64,000 nucleotides of DNA, from contig NZ_SJPR01000003.1 in assembly GCF_007859955.1 (NCBI RefSeq), positions 186,001 to 250,000 of the forward strand. Direction: 5' to 3'. This stretch comes from Botrimarina colliarenosi. Lineage in GTDB: Bacteria > Planctomycetota > Planctomycetia > Pirellulales > Lacipirellulaceae. A program made the translations under genes and the position numbers. The notes beneath the pieces are model-generated. The model saw only the letters and a list, made by a program, of their open reading frames with translations, ran no database searches and was not told where the DNA came from. Shown one piece after another: positions 48,594-56,985 of the stretch. Every line of letters begins with the position of its first letter. Within the stretch, counting starts at the first letter, position 1.

Positions 48594-49493
48594 ATGAAAC
48601 ATCTTGCTAGCTTCTTGCTGCTCATCGCCGCCACTCTGGTCACGAACGCCGACGTGCGTGCTGCCAAGCCGTTAACGCCGAAGCCCTTCACGGTCATGTC
48701 GTTCAACGTGCGCGGCGACTTCGACGGCGGCGTCGCGACCGACAAGCCGACGGGGTGGCTGCGAAAAGACGGCGCGCACCGACGTGAGCTGACGCTGCGG
48801 CTCGTGCGGGAGGCCGACCCCGACTTGCTGGGCGTTCAGGAGGCGTACCGCAACCAGGTGCGGGAGCTCGACGCGGCGCTGCCGGGCCACGGCTTCGTTG
48901 GCGTTGGCCGTGATGATGGCGTCGAGGCCGGCGAGCACTCGGCGATCTACTACCGGCGTGACCGATTCGAGCGCGTCGCCGACGGCACGTTCTGGCTCAG
49001 CGAAACGCCCGACGAGCCGAGCACCTTCCCCGGCGCCGCTTGCCCGCGCGTGGCGACGTGGGCCGTGCTGCGAGATCGCGCCGCCGCAGGCCGCGAGCTG
49101 TTGGTGCTCAACACGCACTGGGACCACGTCTCGGAGGAGGCCCGGCTGCACGCGGCCCAATTGATCCGCGAGCGTTTGCCGACCCTCGGCGGCGACGCGC
49201 CGGCCATCGTGATGGGGGATCTCAACCAGACCGAAGAGACCGCTTCGATCCGCCGCCTCGTCGGTGATTCGGACCTACTCGTCGACGCTTACCGAGAGGT
49301 CTTTCCTGGGCGGGGCCCGAACGAACGGACGTACCACGATTTTCGCGGCGGCGACGAGGGCTCGCGGATCGACTACGTCTTGCACACGTCGGAGCTTCGC
49401 GCTACCGACGCGGCGATCGTCCGCACTAGCTACACGGGTCGCTACCCGTCGGACCATTACCCAGTGACCGCGACGCTCGAGTGGAAGGAGTAG
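48594..49493 (+). CDS. Secreted endonuclease/exonuclease/phosphatase (EEP) family protein
   Basis: A 299-residue protein from ATG 48594 with a signal peptide (MKHLASFLLLIAATLVTNA, cut near DVRA). EEP-fold motifs are in order: SFNVRGDFDGG, LLGVQEAYRNQ (metal-binding Glu), NTHWDHVSEEAR, VMGDLNQTEE, GSRIDYVL and SDHYPV (catalytic Asp-His). The substrate may be a nucleic acid, a sugar phosphate or a phospholipid; exported members of this group in related bacteria are annotated only at family level. The longer frame up to 48444 precedes the signal sequence and is not used. Confidence 0.88.
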   Translation: MKHLASFLLLIAATLVTNADVRAAKPLTPKPFTVMSFNVRGDFDGGVATDKPTGWLRKDGAHRRELTLRLVREADPDLLGVQEAYRNQVRELDAALPGHGFVGVGRDDGVEAGEHSAIYYRRDRFERVADGTFWLSETPDEPSTFPGAACPRVATWAVLRDRAAAGRELLVLNTHWDHVSEEARLHAAQLIRERLPTLGGDAPAIVMGDLNQTEETASIRRLVGDSDLLVDAYREVFPGRGPNERTYHDFRGGDEGSRIDYVLHTSELRATDAAIVRTSYTGRYPSDHYPVTATLEWKE

Positions 49494-49499
49494 TCCTTG

Positions 49500-49585
49500 T
49501 AGGGTCCGCTGTGCGGACCGTGAGTGGGACGCTGCGGCGTGTCCAGGGTTCCGGCCGCCAGCTACGGTCCGCACAGCGGACCCTA
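49500..49585. repeat. Intergenic hairpin, family B copy 2
   Basis: Same perfect 20-bp arms (TAGGGTCCGCTGTGCGGACC and complement) as at 15473, with an unrelated 46-bp loop. It lies between the convergent EEP and M56 peptidase genes. Confidence 0.92.
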
Positions 49586-49592
49586 CAGCGGT

Positions 49593-51905
49593 TCACTCCG
49601 CCTCCGTCGTAAAGCTCCACACGGTAGTAGGCGCCGGCACGCCGTGTTGGCTCTGGAAGTTGACGTAGTGCGAGCCGTTGAGGCTGAGCTGGTAGGTGAC
49701 GCCCGGCTCCAACGCGACCGGCAGCGTGCAGGTGCGGCCGTCCTTGCTCCACCAGGCGCGGCCGTCCTCGGCGCCGGGGAACCAGCCGCCGGTGCGGACC
49801 CACGACATGCCGCCCCCCATCTTGGTGTCGAACGTGACGGAGATCGTCTTGGTGTCGGGGTCGACGTCACCGTCGCCGTTGGCGGGGGAGAGCTCGGCGA
49901 TCTCGGGGATGTGCGCCTTGCGCTGCACCGAGCGCTTCGCCCCGGCGGTGGCGAACGACAAGACGCGGTGCTCGGCCGGCTTGCCGTCGGCGCTCTTGAA
50001 ATTCTGGAAGCTCTTCGAGTTGACGCCGACGCGGTAGAACTTGGCTTTGGCGAGCCGCACCGGCAACACACAGATGCGGGCGTCGATCCACTCGGCTTGG
50101 CGGCTCTTGTCGATGTCGGGGAAGTCCTCGCCGCCGCCGGTCCAACTCATGCCGGGCGTGCTCATATCGCGGTCGAAGGTGACGCGGATCGTGTCGAGCG
50201 AAGGGTCGACGTCGGTCGCGCCGAACTCGGGGATCGACTCAACGATCTGCGGGTAAGGGGTTTCAACAACCGGCGCCTTGTCGGCAACCTCCTTCTTAAC
50301 CGGCGACAGCTTCTCGTTCGCCGGCGCCGCGGCGCCAAAGCCGCCCGGCAGCGGACGCTTGAGCAGACGGATGTCATCAACCCAGACGGTCCCCGGCCCG
50401 CCGATGATGACGTTGAGCGTCACCTTGTCGGGCCGCTGCCCCGCTTTGAAGAAGAAGGGGATCTCGAGTCGCTTCCAGTCGCTCTTGCCGAACACGGCGA
50501 CCTGCGGGTTGCGCGAGAAGTACGTGCCCCCATCGACGTGCGCCCACATCTCGAGCGACGCGCTCTGGTCGAGGTCGGACTTCACCTGCGCGGTGTAGAC
50601 GAGCTGGGTGCCGTCGACGTCGGGCTTCTCCACCTCGGCGAGGCAGACCGTCGTGGGCCATTGGGTGGTGATCCGCGTCGAAGCGGCGCCCTCGACTTTG
50701 ACGTCGCGGTCGGTCTCGATCCGGGTCGCCGACTCGGCGGCGTCATCGAGGCTCAGCGTGACGAGTTCGGTATCGCCGGGCGCCAACTGAGCAAGGCTCG
50801 AACCGGCCATCGGCAGGAATATCAGGCCGAACAGGACGAGCGTCGCCATCGAACGCCAGCCGAATTTTTGCCGCGTGGGTCGGAAGTTCATCACGTCCTC
50901 CAGTCGTTGTTGAAGGGTGGCGCCGCGTTCAAAAACGCCGACCAGCCCCGCCGCGGCGAGCGGGGTCGGCTTAGCGAGGCCGATCGGGCGGCCACGGCCA
51001 ATCGTGAGCGAGCGGACGATCGCCTCGCCGTAGGTGTCGCGGTCGCTGACGGCGTGGCGGAGCACCGCATCGTCGCAGCAACGCTCCCGCTCTTCGCGGA
51101 GCCGGGCCGACGCCCACCACACCAAGGGATGGAACCAGAAGAGCGCCCCCACGACGGCCTGGAGCCAGCCGACCAGCGTGTCGCGGCGGCGCCAGTGGAC
51201 CAACTCATGGGCGAGGACGCCGAGAATCTCATCGGGCGCCAGTTGATCGACGGCGGCCTGTGGCAGGACGATCGTGGGCCGCCGGACGCCGAAGAGGAAC
51301 GTCCCCGCCGGTCGGTCGGTGATCCGCAGATCAATCTTCTGTGCGTCGGTCACGCCGACGGCCAGCGCCGCGCGTTCTAACGCGATTCGCACCGGCCCTT
51401 CTTCGACCGACCGGAGCCGACGCACCTCCCGAACCAGCCCGAGGTAACCGATCGCGACGCCCCCCAGAACCGTCGTGACGCCGCCGGCCCAGAGGCCAAA
51501 GAGCGTGGCGGCGTAAGGATTGATGCTTCGAGTAGCGGGATCAACGCGATTTGCAGCTGCCGGTTGAGTGGCGGGTGTCGATGTCGGCGCCGGCGTCGGC
51601 GAGACGGGGCTTTCCACCGGCGTATCGGTTGCGACGAACTGGCGCGCCGCGGCCGGCAGTTGTTGCTCAAGCGGGCGAACGCCCCACTGACCGACGGCCC
51701 ACGGGGCGTTGAGCAACTCGCCGCCGAGCGTCGTTGGCAACAGCGCTTTGATGAAGACCAACAGCCATAGGCCGTGCCGCAAGCGGGGCGACGCCTTGCG
51801 GAGCAGCGCCACGGCGCAAGCCACCAGACCGATGAAGATCGCTAGTTGCCAGCTCGCGACGGCGAGCCATTCGAGCGTCGCGGCGACGACGTATTCCAGC
51901 GTCAT
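49593..51905 (-). CDS. BlaR1-type M56 membrane metallopeptidase with jelly-roll and Ig-like sensor region
   Basis: A 770-residue M56 peptidase. The membrane part (1-290) has helices at about 13-36, 46-62 and 135-158, a zinc motif HELVH at 233-237 and ERERCCDDAVL carrying the third ligand. A last membrane helix lies at about 350-370. The extracellular part lacks a penicillin-binding domain. Instead there is a carbohydrate-binding-like jelly roll (about 390-530; LEMWAHVDGG, TVWVDDIRLLK) and two SbsA/Big_5 Ig-like domains (SIPEFGATDVDPSLDTIRVT and LSPANGDGDVDPDTKTISVT). It probably cleaves the BlaI-type repressor upon sensing an external signal; the genes overlap by 4 nt. Confidence 0.85.
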   Translation of the reverse strand: MTLEYVVAATLEWLAVASWQLAIFIGLVACAVALLRKASPRLRHGLWLLVFIKALLPTTLGGELLNAPWAVGQWGVRPLEQQLPAAARQFVATDTPVESPVSPTPAPTSTPATQPAAANRVDPATRSINPYAATLFGLWAGGVTTVLGGVAIGYLGLVREVRRLRSVEEGPVRIALERAALAVGVTDAQKIDLRITDRPAGTFLFGVRRPTIVLPQAAVDQLAPDEILGVLAHELVHWRRRDTLVGWLQAVVGALFWFHPLVWWASARLREERERCCDDAVLRHAVSDRDTYGEAIVRSLTIGRGRPIGLAKPTPLAAAGLVGVFERGATLQQRLEDVMNFRPTRQKFGWRSMATLVLFGLIFLPMAGSSLAQLAPGDTELVTLSLDDAAESATRIETDRDVKVEGAASTRITTQWPTTVCLAEVEKPDVDGTQLVYTAQVKSDLDQSASLEMWAHVDGGTYFSRNPQVAVFGKSDWKRLEIPFFFKAGQRPDKVTLNVIIGGPGTVWVDDIRLLKRPLPGGFGAAAPANEKLSPVKKEVADKAPVVETPYPQIVESIPEFGATDVDPSLDTIRVTFDRDMSTPGMSWTGGGEDFPDIDKSRQAEWIDARICVLPVRLAKAKFYRVGVNSKSFQNFKSADGKPAEHRVLSFATAGAKRSVQRKAHIPEIAELSPANGDGDVDPDTKTISVTFDTKMGGGMSWVRTGGWFPGAEDGRAWWSKDGRTCTLPVALEPGVTYQLSLNGSHYVNFQSQHGVPAPTTVWSFTTEAE

Positions 51906-52369
51906 TTCGAGCGCCCCCCGCGTCGCGGTGGCTTGCCCGGCGCGGCCCTGCGATTCCGTTCGAGCGCCGCTTGCAACTGGCGGACCTCGTCGTCGCTCAG
52001 TTCGGCGTCACCGAGGAATTGAGCGAGCACGGTCGAAACAACCTTCCGTCCCGCCGCGCCGGTGTGGCTGGTCAAGCGGTCGAGGAGGCCGCCCACCTCT
52101 TGGCGGGCCATCGCTTCTTGGGCGACCGCTGCGCGGTAGAGATACGAATTGCCAACCTGTTCGTAGTCGAGCGCGCCCTTCGCCACGAGGCGCGACAGGA
52201 GCGTCTTGACGGTGCGGTAAGCCCAGTCGTGGACCGGCTTGCCGCGGGCGTCGCGCGGAAGGCCGGCGAAGACGTCCCGGGCGGCGAGCGGGCCCCGCTC
52301 CCAGAGGACCTTCATGACCTCCCACTCGGTGGGGGAGAGCGCGGGAGGTTCGTGTTTTTCGGCGGCCAT
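51902..52369 (-). CDS. BlaI/MecI-family transcriptional repressor
   Basis: A 155-residue winged-helix repressor. The N-terminal DNA-binding domain shows LSPTEWEVMKVLWERGP, VHDWAYRTVKTLLSRLVAKG and the wing YLYRAAV. The C-terminal half (LLDRLTSHTGAAGRKVVSTV) fits the dimerisation helix. A basic tail (GKPPRRGGRSK) is extra. It is the partner of the overlapping M56 gene, and the dyad upstream suggests that it represses its own operon. Confidence 0.92.
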   Translation of the reverse strand: MAAEKHEPPALSPTEWEVMKVLWERGPLAARDVFAGLPRDARGKPVHDWAYRTVKTLLSRLVAKGALDYEQVGNSYLYRAAVAQEAMARQEVGGLLDRLTSHTGAAGRKVVSTVLAQFLGDAELSDDEVRQLQAALERNRRAAPGKPPRRGGRSK

Positions 52370-52390
52370 GACGGAACCGTAGGCGGAGGC

Positions 52391-52427
52391 GACAACGCTG
52401 AGTTGTCATAGGACTACATTTGTAGTC
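52391..52427. promoter_or_regulatory. BlaI-type operator dyads upstream of the repressor gene
   Basis: Two inverted repeats lie 22-58 bp before the repressor ATG. GACTACA-TT-TGTAGTC (52412-52427) contains the TACA/TGTA core of BlaI/MecI operators. GACAAC-N5-GTTGTC is at 52391-52407. Their position fits autorepression. Confidence 0.7.
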
Positions 52428-52728
52428 GTTGTGTCAACAGTTTTCTTGCGTTGGATCTCACCGGGGCAAAACAACGTCGTGGAGGCTGATCGCTTCCGAC
52501 AGCTTCCATAGGATTAGCCGATTGGGCGCTAGCCCCGGTTGAATCACCAAGAACCGTGGCTAGCGCCAAAACGGCTAGTGGGCAGGCCGCCTCTTCAGCC
52601 GCAGGCGCTAGCCTCGGGCAGCGCCACATCAACGGCAAGCCTCTCGTTGCGAAACCGAGCAACGGGCAACGGGCACGCCTCGTTCGAACTCGAACGCGCG
52701 AAGCCCGCAAGAGAACCGGTAACCCGGC
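52428..52728. other. Intergenic region with hairpin at 52515-52577
   Basis: Holds a long imperfect hairpin (TAGCCGATTGGGCGCTAGCC... pairing with ...GGCTAGCGCCAAAACGGCTA), plus a loose partial copy, GCGCTAGCCTCGGG, at about 52606. Nothing else is recognised between phoU and the repressor operon. Confidence 0.6.
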
Positions 52729-53397
52729 TCAGGCCGACTGTTTCACCCAGCGGTGGCGGGTGATCTCGCCCTTGGCGAGGTACATCACGTCCTCGGCGAT
52801 GTTCGTGGCGTGGTCGGCGATCCGTTCGATGATGCGCGACGCGCTGAAGACGTGCAGCAGCCCTTCGACCTGCTGCGGCTCGGCCGCCATCTGCTTGGTC
52901 AGGCTGGCGATGATGCCGCGGTTGAGGGCGTCGACCTCGTCGTCGCGGAGGCGCACGCTGCGGGCCAGCTCCTCATCGACGTGGACGAACGCCGAGTGGG
53001 CGTCGCGGAGCATCTCGATCGCGCGCTCGACCATCGTCTCGAGCTCCGCCGGCACCGCGACGTGCGGGATGCGGGCGAGGTCTTCGGTCCGCTCGGCCAG
53101 GTTGAGGGCCAAGTCGCCGATCCGCTCAAGGTCGCCATTGATCTTCAGCGTGGCCGCGACGCGGCGCAGGTCGACCGCCACGGGCTGGTGGAGCGCAAGC
53201 AGCTCGAGGCACCTTTCTTCGATGTCGACCTCGCTGCGGTTGAGCTCTGCTTCGCTATCGAGCACCGCCGCAGCGGTCCCGAGGCAGCGCTCGCGGAGCC
53301 CTTCGTAGGCGGCCTGGACCATCCGCTCGACCGCGTCCGCCTGGAGGGACAGGGCGTGCTCGACTTCGGTCAGGTGACGCTCTAGGAACTTACTCAT
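52729..53397 (-). CDS. phoU: PhoU, phosphate signalling regulator
   Basis: A 222-residue PhoU with two three-helix repeats. The metal-binding E/DxxxD signatures are visible as LKINGDLERIGDLALNLAE in the first repeat and ASRIIERIADHATNIAEDV in the second. PhoU restrains the PhoR kinase and the Pst phosphate transporter when phosphate is ample. No pst genes lie beside it here, but a phosphate-selective-type porin is 0.9 kb away. A Pho-box-like direct repeat precedes it. Confidence 0.93.
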   Translation of the reverse strand: MSKFLERHLTEVEHALSLQADAVERMVQAAYEGLRERCLGTAAAVLDSEAELNRSEVDIEERCLELLALHQPVAVDLRRVAATLKINGDLERIGDLALNLAERTEDLARIPHVAVPAELETMVERAIEMLRDAHSAFVHVDEELARSVRLRDDEVDALNRGIIASLTKQMAAEPQQVEGLLHVFSASRIIERIADHATNIAEDVMYLAKGEITRHRWVKQSA

Positions 53398-53476
53398 CGC
53401 GGGGCAGACCTCGGCGGTTGACGGGCGAAGACGCGCGTCGATGGCGTTTGAGATCGATCCCGCCCGTCGGGATCGT

Positions 53477-53509
53477 CTTCATAAACGCTTAACACTGCCT
53501 TCATAATAG
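53477..53509. promoter_or_regulatory. Possible Pho box upstream of phoU
   Basis: Three 11-bp units, CTTCATAAACG, CTTAACACTGC and CTTCATAATAG, in direct order, 80-112 bp before the phoU ATG. PhoB boxes are direct repeats with 11-bp periodicity, which fits; the sequence differs somewhat from the E. coli consensus. Confidence 0.4.
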
Positions 53510-53647
53510 GTCAGTTCCCGCCTCAAGGCGAGATCAATCTGCGCAGAAGCGTGATCCGTGCTGGGGCCTGCGTTCGACCTGGGTCGGGCTGCGCGGGTTG
53601 TGTCGCTGAGACGAGACCACTCCATCGATGCTAGCAGGCGGCGCCGA

Positions 53648-54184
53648 TCACTCGTCGATTACGCACCCGCAGCCCGACCCAGCGCCGCAGCCGCACGCGG
53701 CGCAGCAACACGGCGGAAGGCGGCGGATCTCCCACTTCCATTGGCGGACATCAACCTCGTACTTCTTCTTCGTCAGCACGGCGACGCGCTTTACTTCGCC
53801 GCAAGGCGTTTGCCTGTCACAGCAACCGCTGTGACAACACGATTCGCAAACGCCGCATGCCTTGTCGCCACAAGCGGAGCAACAGGCGGCGCTGTGGCGA
53901 CCCTTCAGCCAGTCGAAACACGTCAGCGGCGACCCGCCCGGTTCCCAGGGGCAGCGCACCCGCGGCACCGCGATTTCCTTGCACTCGACGCACCAGCAGT
54001 GCTTCTCTTCTTTGCCGACTTCTTGCGTCGCGAAACAGACCGACTTGCCGTCGCAGCAAGCGGGACAGTTCGTTTTGTCAGCGCAGAAAGGCGCCGCTGA
54101 CGCGGTGACGCCGAGGCCGACCAAGTGAACAACCGCCATCAACGCGACAAGACCGAGGAGGAAGCGTTGGTTCGGAGAATTCAT
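53648..54184 (-). CDS. Secreted cysteine-rich protein of unknown function
   Basis: A 178-residue protein with a signal peptide (LLGLVALMAVVHLVGLGV, cleavage near ASA). The mature part has well over 25 cysteines in clusters: CPACCDGKSVCF, HCWCVECKE, ACCSACGDKACGVCESCC and PPCCCAACGCGAGSGCGCV. The spacing could support disulfides or metal clusters. It may be a planctomycete-specific wall or periplasmic protein. It is placed between the porin and phoU, all in the same direction. Confidence 0.75.
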   Translation of the reverse strand: MNSPNQRFLLGLVALMAVVHLVGLGVTASAAPFCADKTNCPACCDGKSVCFATQEVGKEEKHCWCVECKEIAVPRVRCPWEPGGSPLTCFDWLKGRHSAACCSACGDKACGVCESCCHSGCCDRQTPCGEVKRVAVLTKKKYEVDVRQWKWEIRRLPPCCCAACGCGAGSGCGCVIDE

Positions 54185-54281
54185 CGGTCAGAATCGTTAG
54201 AGGCTTGGTATCGCAGCAGCGGCTTCTGTATCGCCGGAGCGTTGAAAGCGGGGGCCGCCGACGCTCGGTAATCGACTATGC

Positions 54282-55811
54282 TCAGAAATCGACCATGAAG
54301 CGGGCGCCGAGGACCTGGTAGTTGCCGAAGTTTGGCGCCCCGGCGGCGGCGTTGAGGTCGTTCTGATCGATCTCGCCGTAGAGGTAGTTGAACTGCATCC
54401 GCGAGTAGGCGGTCCAGTACCAGTTGAGGCCGAGCGTGAAGCTCTCACCGACGCCCCCCTGGATGTCTTGATCGGCGAAGTCGGCGTACGACCAGCGGGC
54501 CGCGATTTGCCAGGCGCCCATGCCGTGGCCGCAGCCGCCGCGACAGGTGTCGACCAAGAAGAAGTTCTCGAACGGCGTGATCCGGTCGAGCGCCCCGGTC
54601 TCGCGGTCCCACGGCATGTGCTCGCCGGTAAAGAAGTACGAGAGGTAGGCGTAGCTTCCGTGGAAGTTGACTTGGCGGTTGTCGAGCCGGTTAAGCCACA
54701 CCTGTTGGTGCTCCGCCACCAGTTGGCAGGGGCCGACGTTCATGACGGCTTCCAGGCCGAGGAGCGAGTAATCTTGCGAGCCGGCGATGACGCCCGTATC
54801 GAGCCAGCGGCTGTCGGTGCGGGCCTCGGGGCGGGTGCGGAACCGCGCCTCGTCGATCCCCGAATCGGCGAAGTTCTCGTCGTTGGCGTTCTGATCGGTG
54901 TCGGCCCAGGTGCCCGAGACGGCCCAGTGGGCGTAGCCACGGCCGTCGGACGCCTCGTCGTACCAGATCGTGTTGGCGAGCCGACCGGCGATCTGTCCTT
55001 GCCAGTGATCGCTGACGTACTTCCCTTCGTCCTGGATCAACCGTTGATTGAAGACGCCGTAGCGCCAGTTCCAGGCGAGGTCTTCCGAGAAACCGTACGA
55101 CTGCAGGCCGAATCGCCGCGAGTCTTGGTTGAAGCCTTCGATGACGAACGGGCGTTCAATGAAGACGTTGTAGCGGCTGCTGTTGATGTGATCGAGTCCG
55201 TACGGACGCTTCTGGTTGCCCAGTAGCAGCATCTGGAAGACGGGCAACTCGTCCCAACCGAGGTAGACGTCGCGGAACTGGCTGTCGTCGCCGCCGGCGA
55301 ACTCCATCTCGATCTTGTAGACCATGTTCGAAGGCAGATCGCCGGCCACGCCGAAGCGGACGCGGCGGAACTCGATGCGGTCCTGGGGCGACAGGTTCGG
55401 GTCGTCCGACTCGAAGCCATCGACGCCGGGCGAGTCGCCGGGGAAGCCCCACAAGTCGGCGTGGATGCGGCCGCTGATCTTCATCGTCGAACTCGAATGC
55501 CCCGTCTGGGCGTAGCCCTTGAGGCTCTTCTCGAGCGATTCGTAGGCCGACTCGAGGTCGTCGTGCTTCGCTTCGAGCGCTTCGAGGCGGGCGCTGAGCG
55601 CCGCGTCGTCCGAGGCCACGCCGCTGTCGCCGCCGTCGGTGAGCGACGCCAGCACCACGCCGCTGTGATGCGTTAAGCCGGTGGTCGCTTGGAGCGGGGT
55701 CGGGTCGAGTGTCCAGCCGATGTCGCCCTGCGCTAGCCCGGCGGCCGGCAGTCCGAGGGTGAGGGCGAGCGTTGCCGCTCCCCGTGCGAGCCAGTGACCT
55801 TTTGTTAGCAC
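54282..55811 (-). CDS. Phosphate-selective porin O/P-type outer-membrane porin
   Basis: A 509-residue porin. After a signal peptide and a coiled-coil (ARLEALEAKHDDLESAYES, about 88-115) the barrel starts with MKISGRIHADLWG. It shows RIEFRRVRFGVAGDLP, VYKIEMEFAGGDDSQFRDVY and GNQKRPYGLDHINSSRYNVF, hallmarks of the OprO/OprP family. The C-terminus ends in FMVDF, a terminal aromatic typical of outer-membrane insertion. It forms an anion-permeable pore; selectivity for phosphate or polyphosphate is likely from family and from phoU nearby, not proven. Confidence 0.87.
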   Translation of the reverse strand: MLTKGHWLARGAATLALTLGLPAAGLAQGDIGWTLDPTPLQATTGLTHHSGVVLASLTDGGDSGVASDDAALSARLEALEAKHDDLESAYESLEKSLKGYAQTGHSSSTMKISGRIHADLWGFPGDSPGVDGFESDDPNLSPQDRIEFRRVRFGVAGDLPSNMVYKIEMEFAGGDDSQFRDVYLGWDELPVFQMLLLGNQKRPYGLDHINSSRYNVFIERPFVIEGFNQDSRRFGLQSYGFSEDLAWNWRYGVFNQRLIQDEGKYVSDHWQGQIAGRLANTIWYDEASDGRGYAHWAVSGTWADTDQNANDENFADSGIDEARFRTRPEARTDSRWLDTGVIAGSQDYSLLGLEAVMNVGPCQLVAEHQQVWLNRLDNRQVNFHGSYAYLSYFFTGEHMPWDRETGALDRITPFENFFLVDTCRGGCGHGMGAWQIAARWSYADFADQDIQGGVGESFTLGLNWYWTAYSRMQFNYLYGEIDQNDLNAAAGAPNFGNYQVLGARFMVDF

Positions 55812-56083
55812 CCGATTCCCTTCATGAACGCCCCCATCGACGAGTCTTCCCTGACCCGCCCCCCCGTGAGTTGGGGGCTATCTGGTAGTTTCGGACCGGT
55901 CGTGCGCTTTGGATCAATTGCAGGGGGCTCGTCTTCGGCGAAGCGAGGTTTCGACGCCCCGGTATCCCCGAATACCGGCAAGGTCACCGCTAGCACGGCG
56001 AAGAACCGGGGTCGATCCGCGGCAGCCCGGCGTCAATCGGCGTACCCTTGGGGGCGTCCATCACCTTGCACCGAGAGAAATCC

Positions 56084-56902
56084 ATGCAGAACAACTCCTA
56101 CGCCGTCGGCGCTCTGGCCGTCCTCGTGATCGTCGCGGCGCTCGCCTTCCAGTCGTTTGTCACCGTCGAGTCGGGCAATGTTGGCGTGGTGACGCGGTTC
56201 GGGGCGGTGCAGGAGGGCGTCCTTGAACCGGGGCTACACGCCAAGATCCCGTTCGTGACGCAGGTGATCCCGCTGGAGACCCGCATCAAGAAGGTCGAGG
56301 CCGACGCCACCGCCAGCAGCAAGGACCTGCAGATCGTCACGTCAAAAATCGTGCTCAACTACCGCATCGACCGGGACGCGGGCGACAAGCTCTACGAGCA
56401 GCTCGGCCTGGAGTACGACACACGGATCGTCGAGCCGGCGCTGCAGGAGTCGATCAAGGCGACCACCGCGAGGTACACCGCCGAGGAGCTCATCACCCTG
56501 CGAGCCACCGTCGCGAAGGTGATGGAAGACGACCTCGTTGAACGGCTGCAGACGAAGCACATCATCCCGACCGACCTTTCGATCATCGATTTCCAGTTCT
56601 CGTCGGTGTTCAACGACGCGATCGAGCAGAAGCAGGTCGCCCAACAGGCGGTGCTGCGGGCGTCGAACGAGCTGGAACGCGTCCGCATCGAGGCCGACCA
56701 AGCCCAGGCCGAGGCCAAGGGCAAGGCGGACGCCGAACTGGAACGCGCCCGGGCCGAGTCGGAGGCTCAAAAACTGCTCCGCGACACGATCAGCCCCGAG
56801 TTGCTGCAACTCCGCGCTATCGAGAAGTGGGACGGCAAACTGCCGATCTACTCCGGCGGCGAGTTGCCGATGCCGATCATGCCGGTCCCCACGGCCAACT
56901 AA
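56084..56902 (+). CDS. Prohibitin/SPFH-domain membrane protein (HflC-like)
   Basis: A 272-residue SPFH protein from ATG 56084. One N-terminal membrane helix (AVGALAVLVIVAALAFQSF) is followed by the SPFH domain (ESGNVGVVTRFGAVQEGVLEPGLH, SKDLQIVTSKIVLNYRID) and a long charged coiled coil (about 175-235; LERVRIEADQAQAEAKGKAD). Prohibitins form ring assemblies that organise membranes and control proteases such as FtsH. No hflK partner is present. It is divergent from the porin gene. Confidence 0.9.
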   Translation: MQNNSYAVGALAVLVIVAALAFQSFVTVESGNVGVVTRFGAVQEGVLEPGLHAKIPFVTQVIPLETRIKKVEADATASSKDLQIVTSKIVLNYRIDRDAGDKLYEQLGLEYDTRIVEPALQESIKATTARYTAEELITLRATVAKVMEDDLVERLQTKHIIPTDLSIIDFQFSSVFNDAIEQKQVAQQAVLRASNELERVRIEADQAQAEAKGKADAELERARAESEAQKLLRDTISPELLQLRAIEKWDGKLPIYSGGELPMPIMPVPTAN

Positions 56903-56985
56903 CTCGAGGCCCGGCGGGGCTGACAAGCCGGCGGGGCTGACAAGAGAGTCTCGAGATCGTTCCCAACGGTTGGAGGACGCCAGCG

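Noticed and set aside
49524..51380. A 618-codon plus-strand open frame
   Set aside because: It is antisense to the M56 peptidase gene, whose motifs are unmistakable; the residue mix is Arg/Gly/Asp-rich without motifs, as expected for a high-GC shadow.
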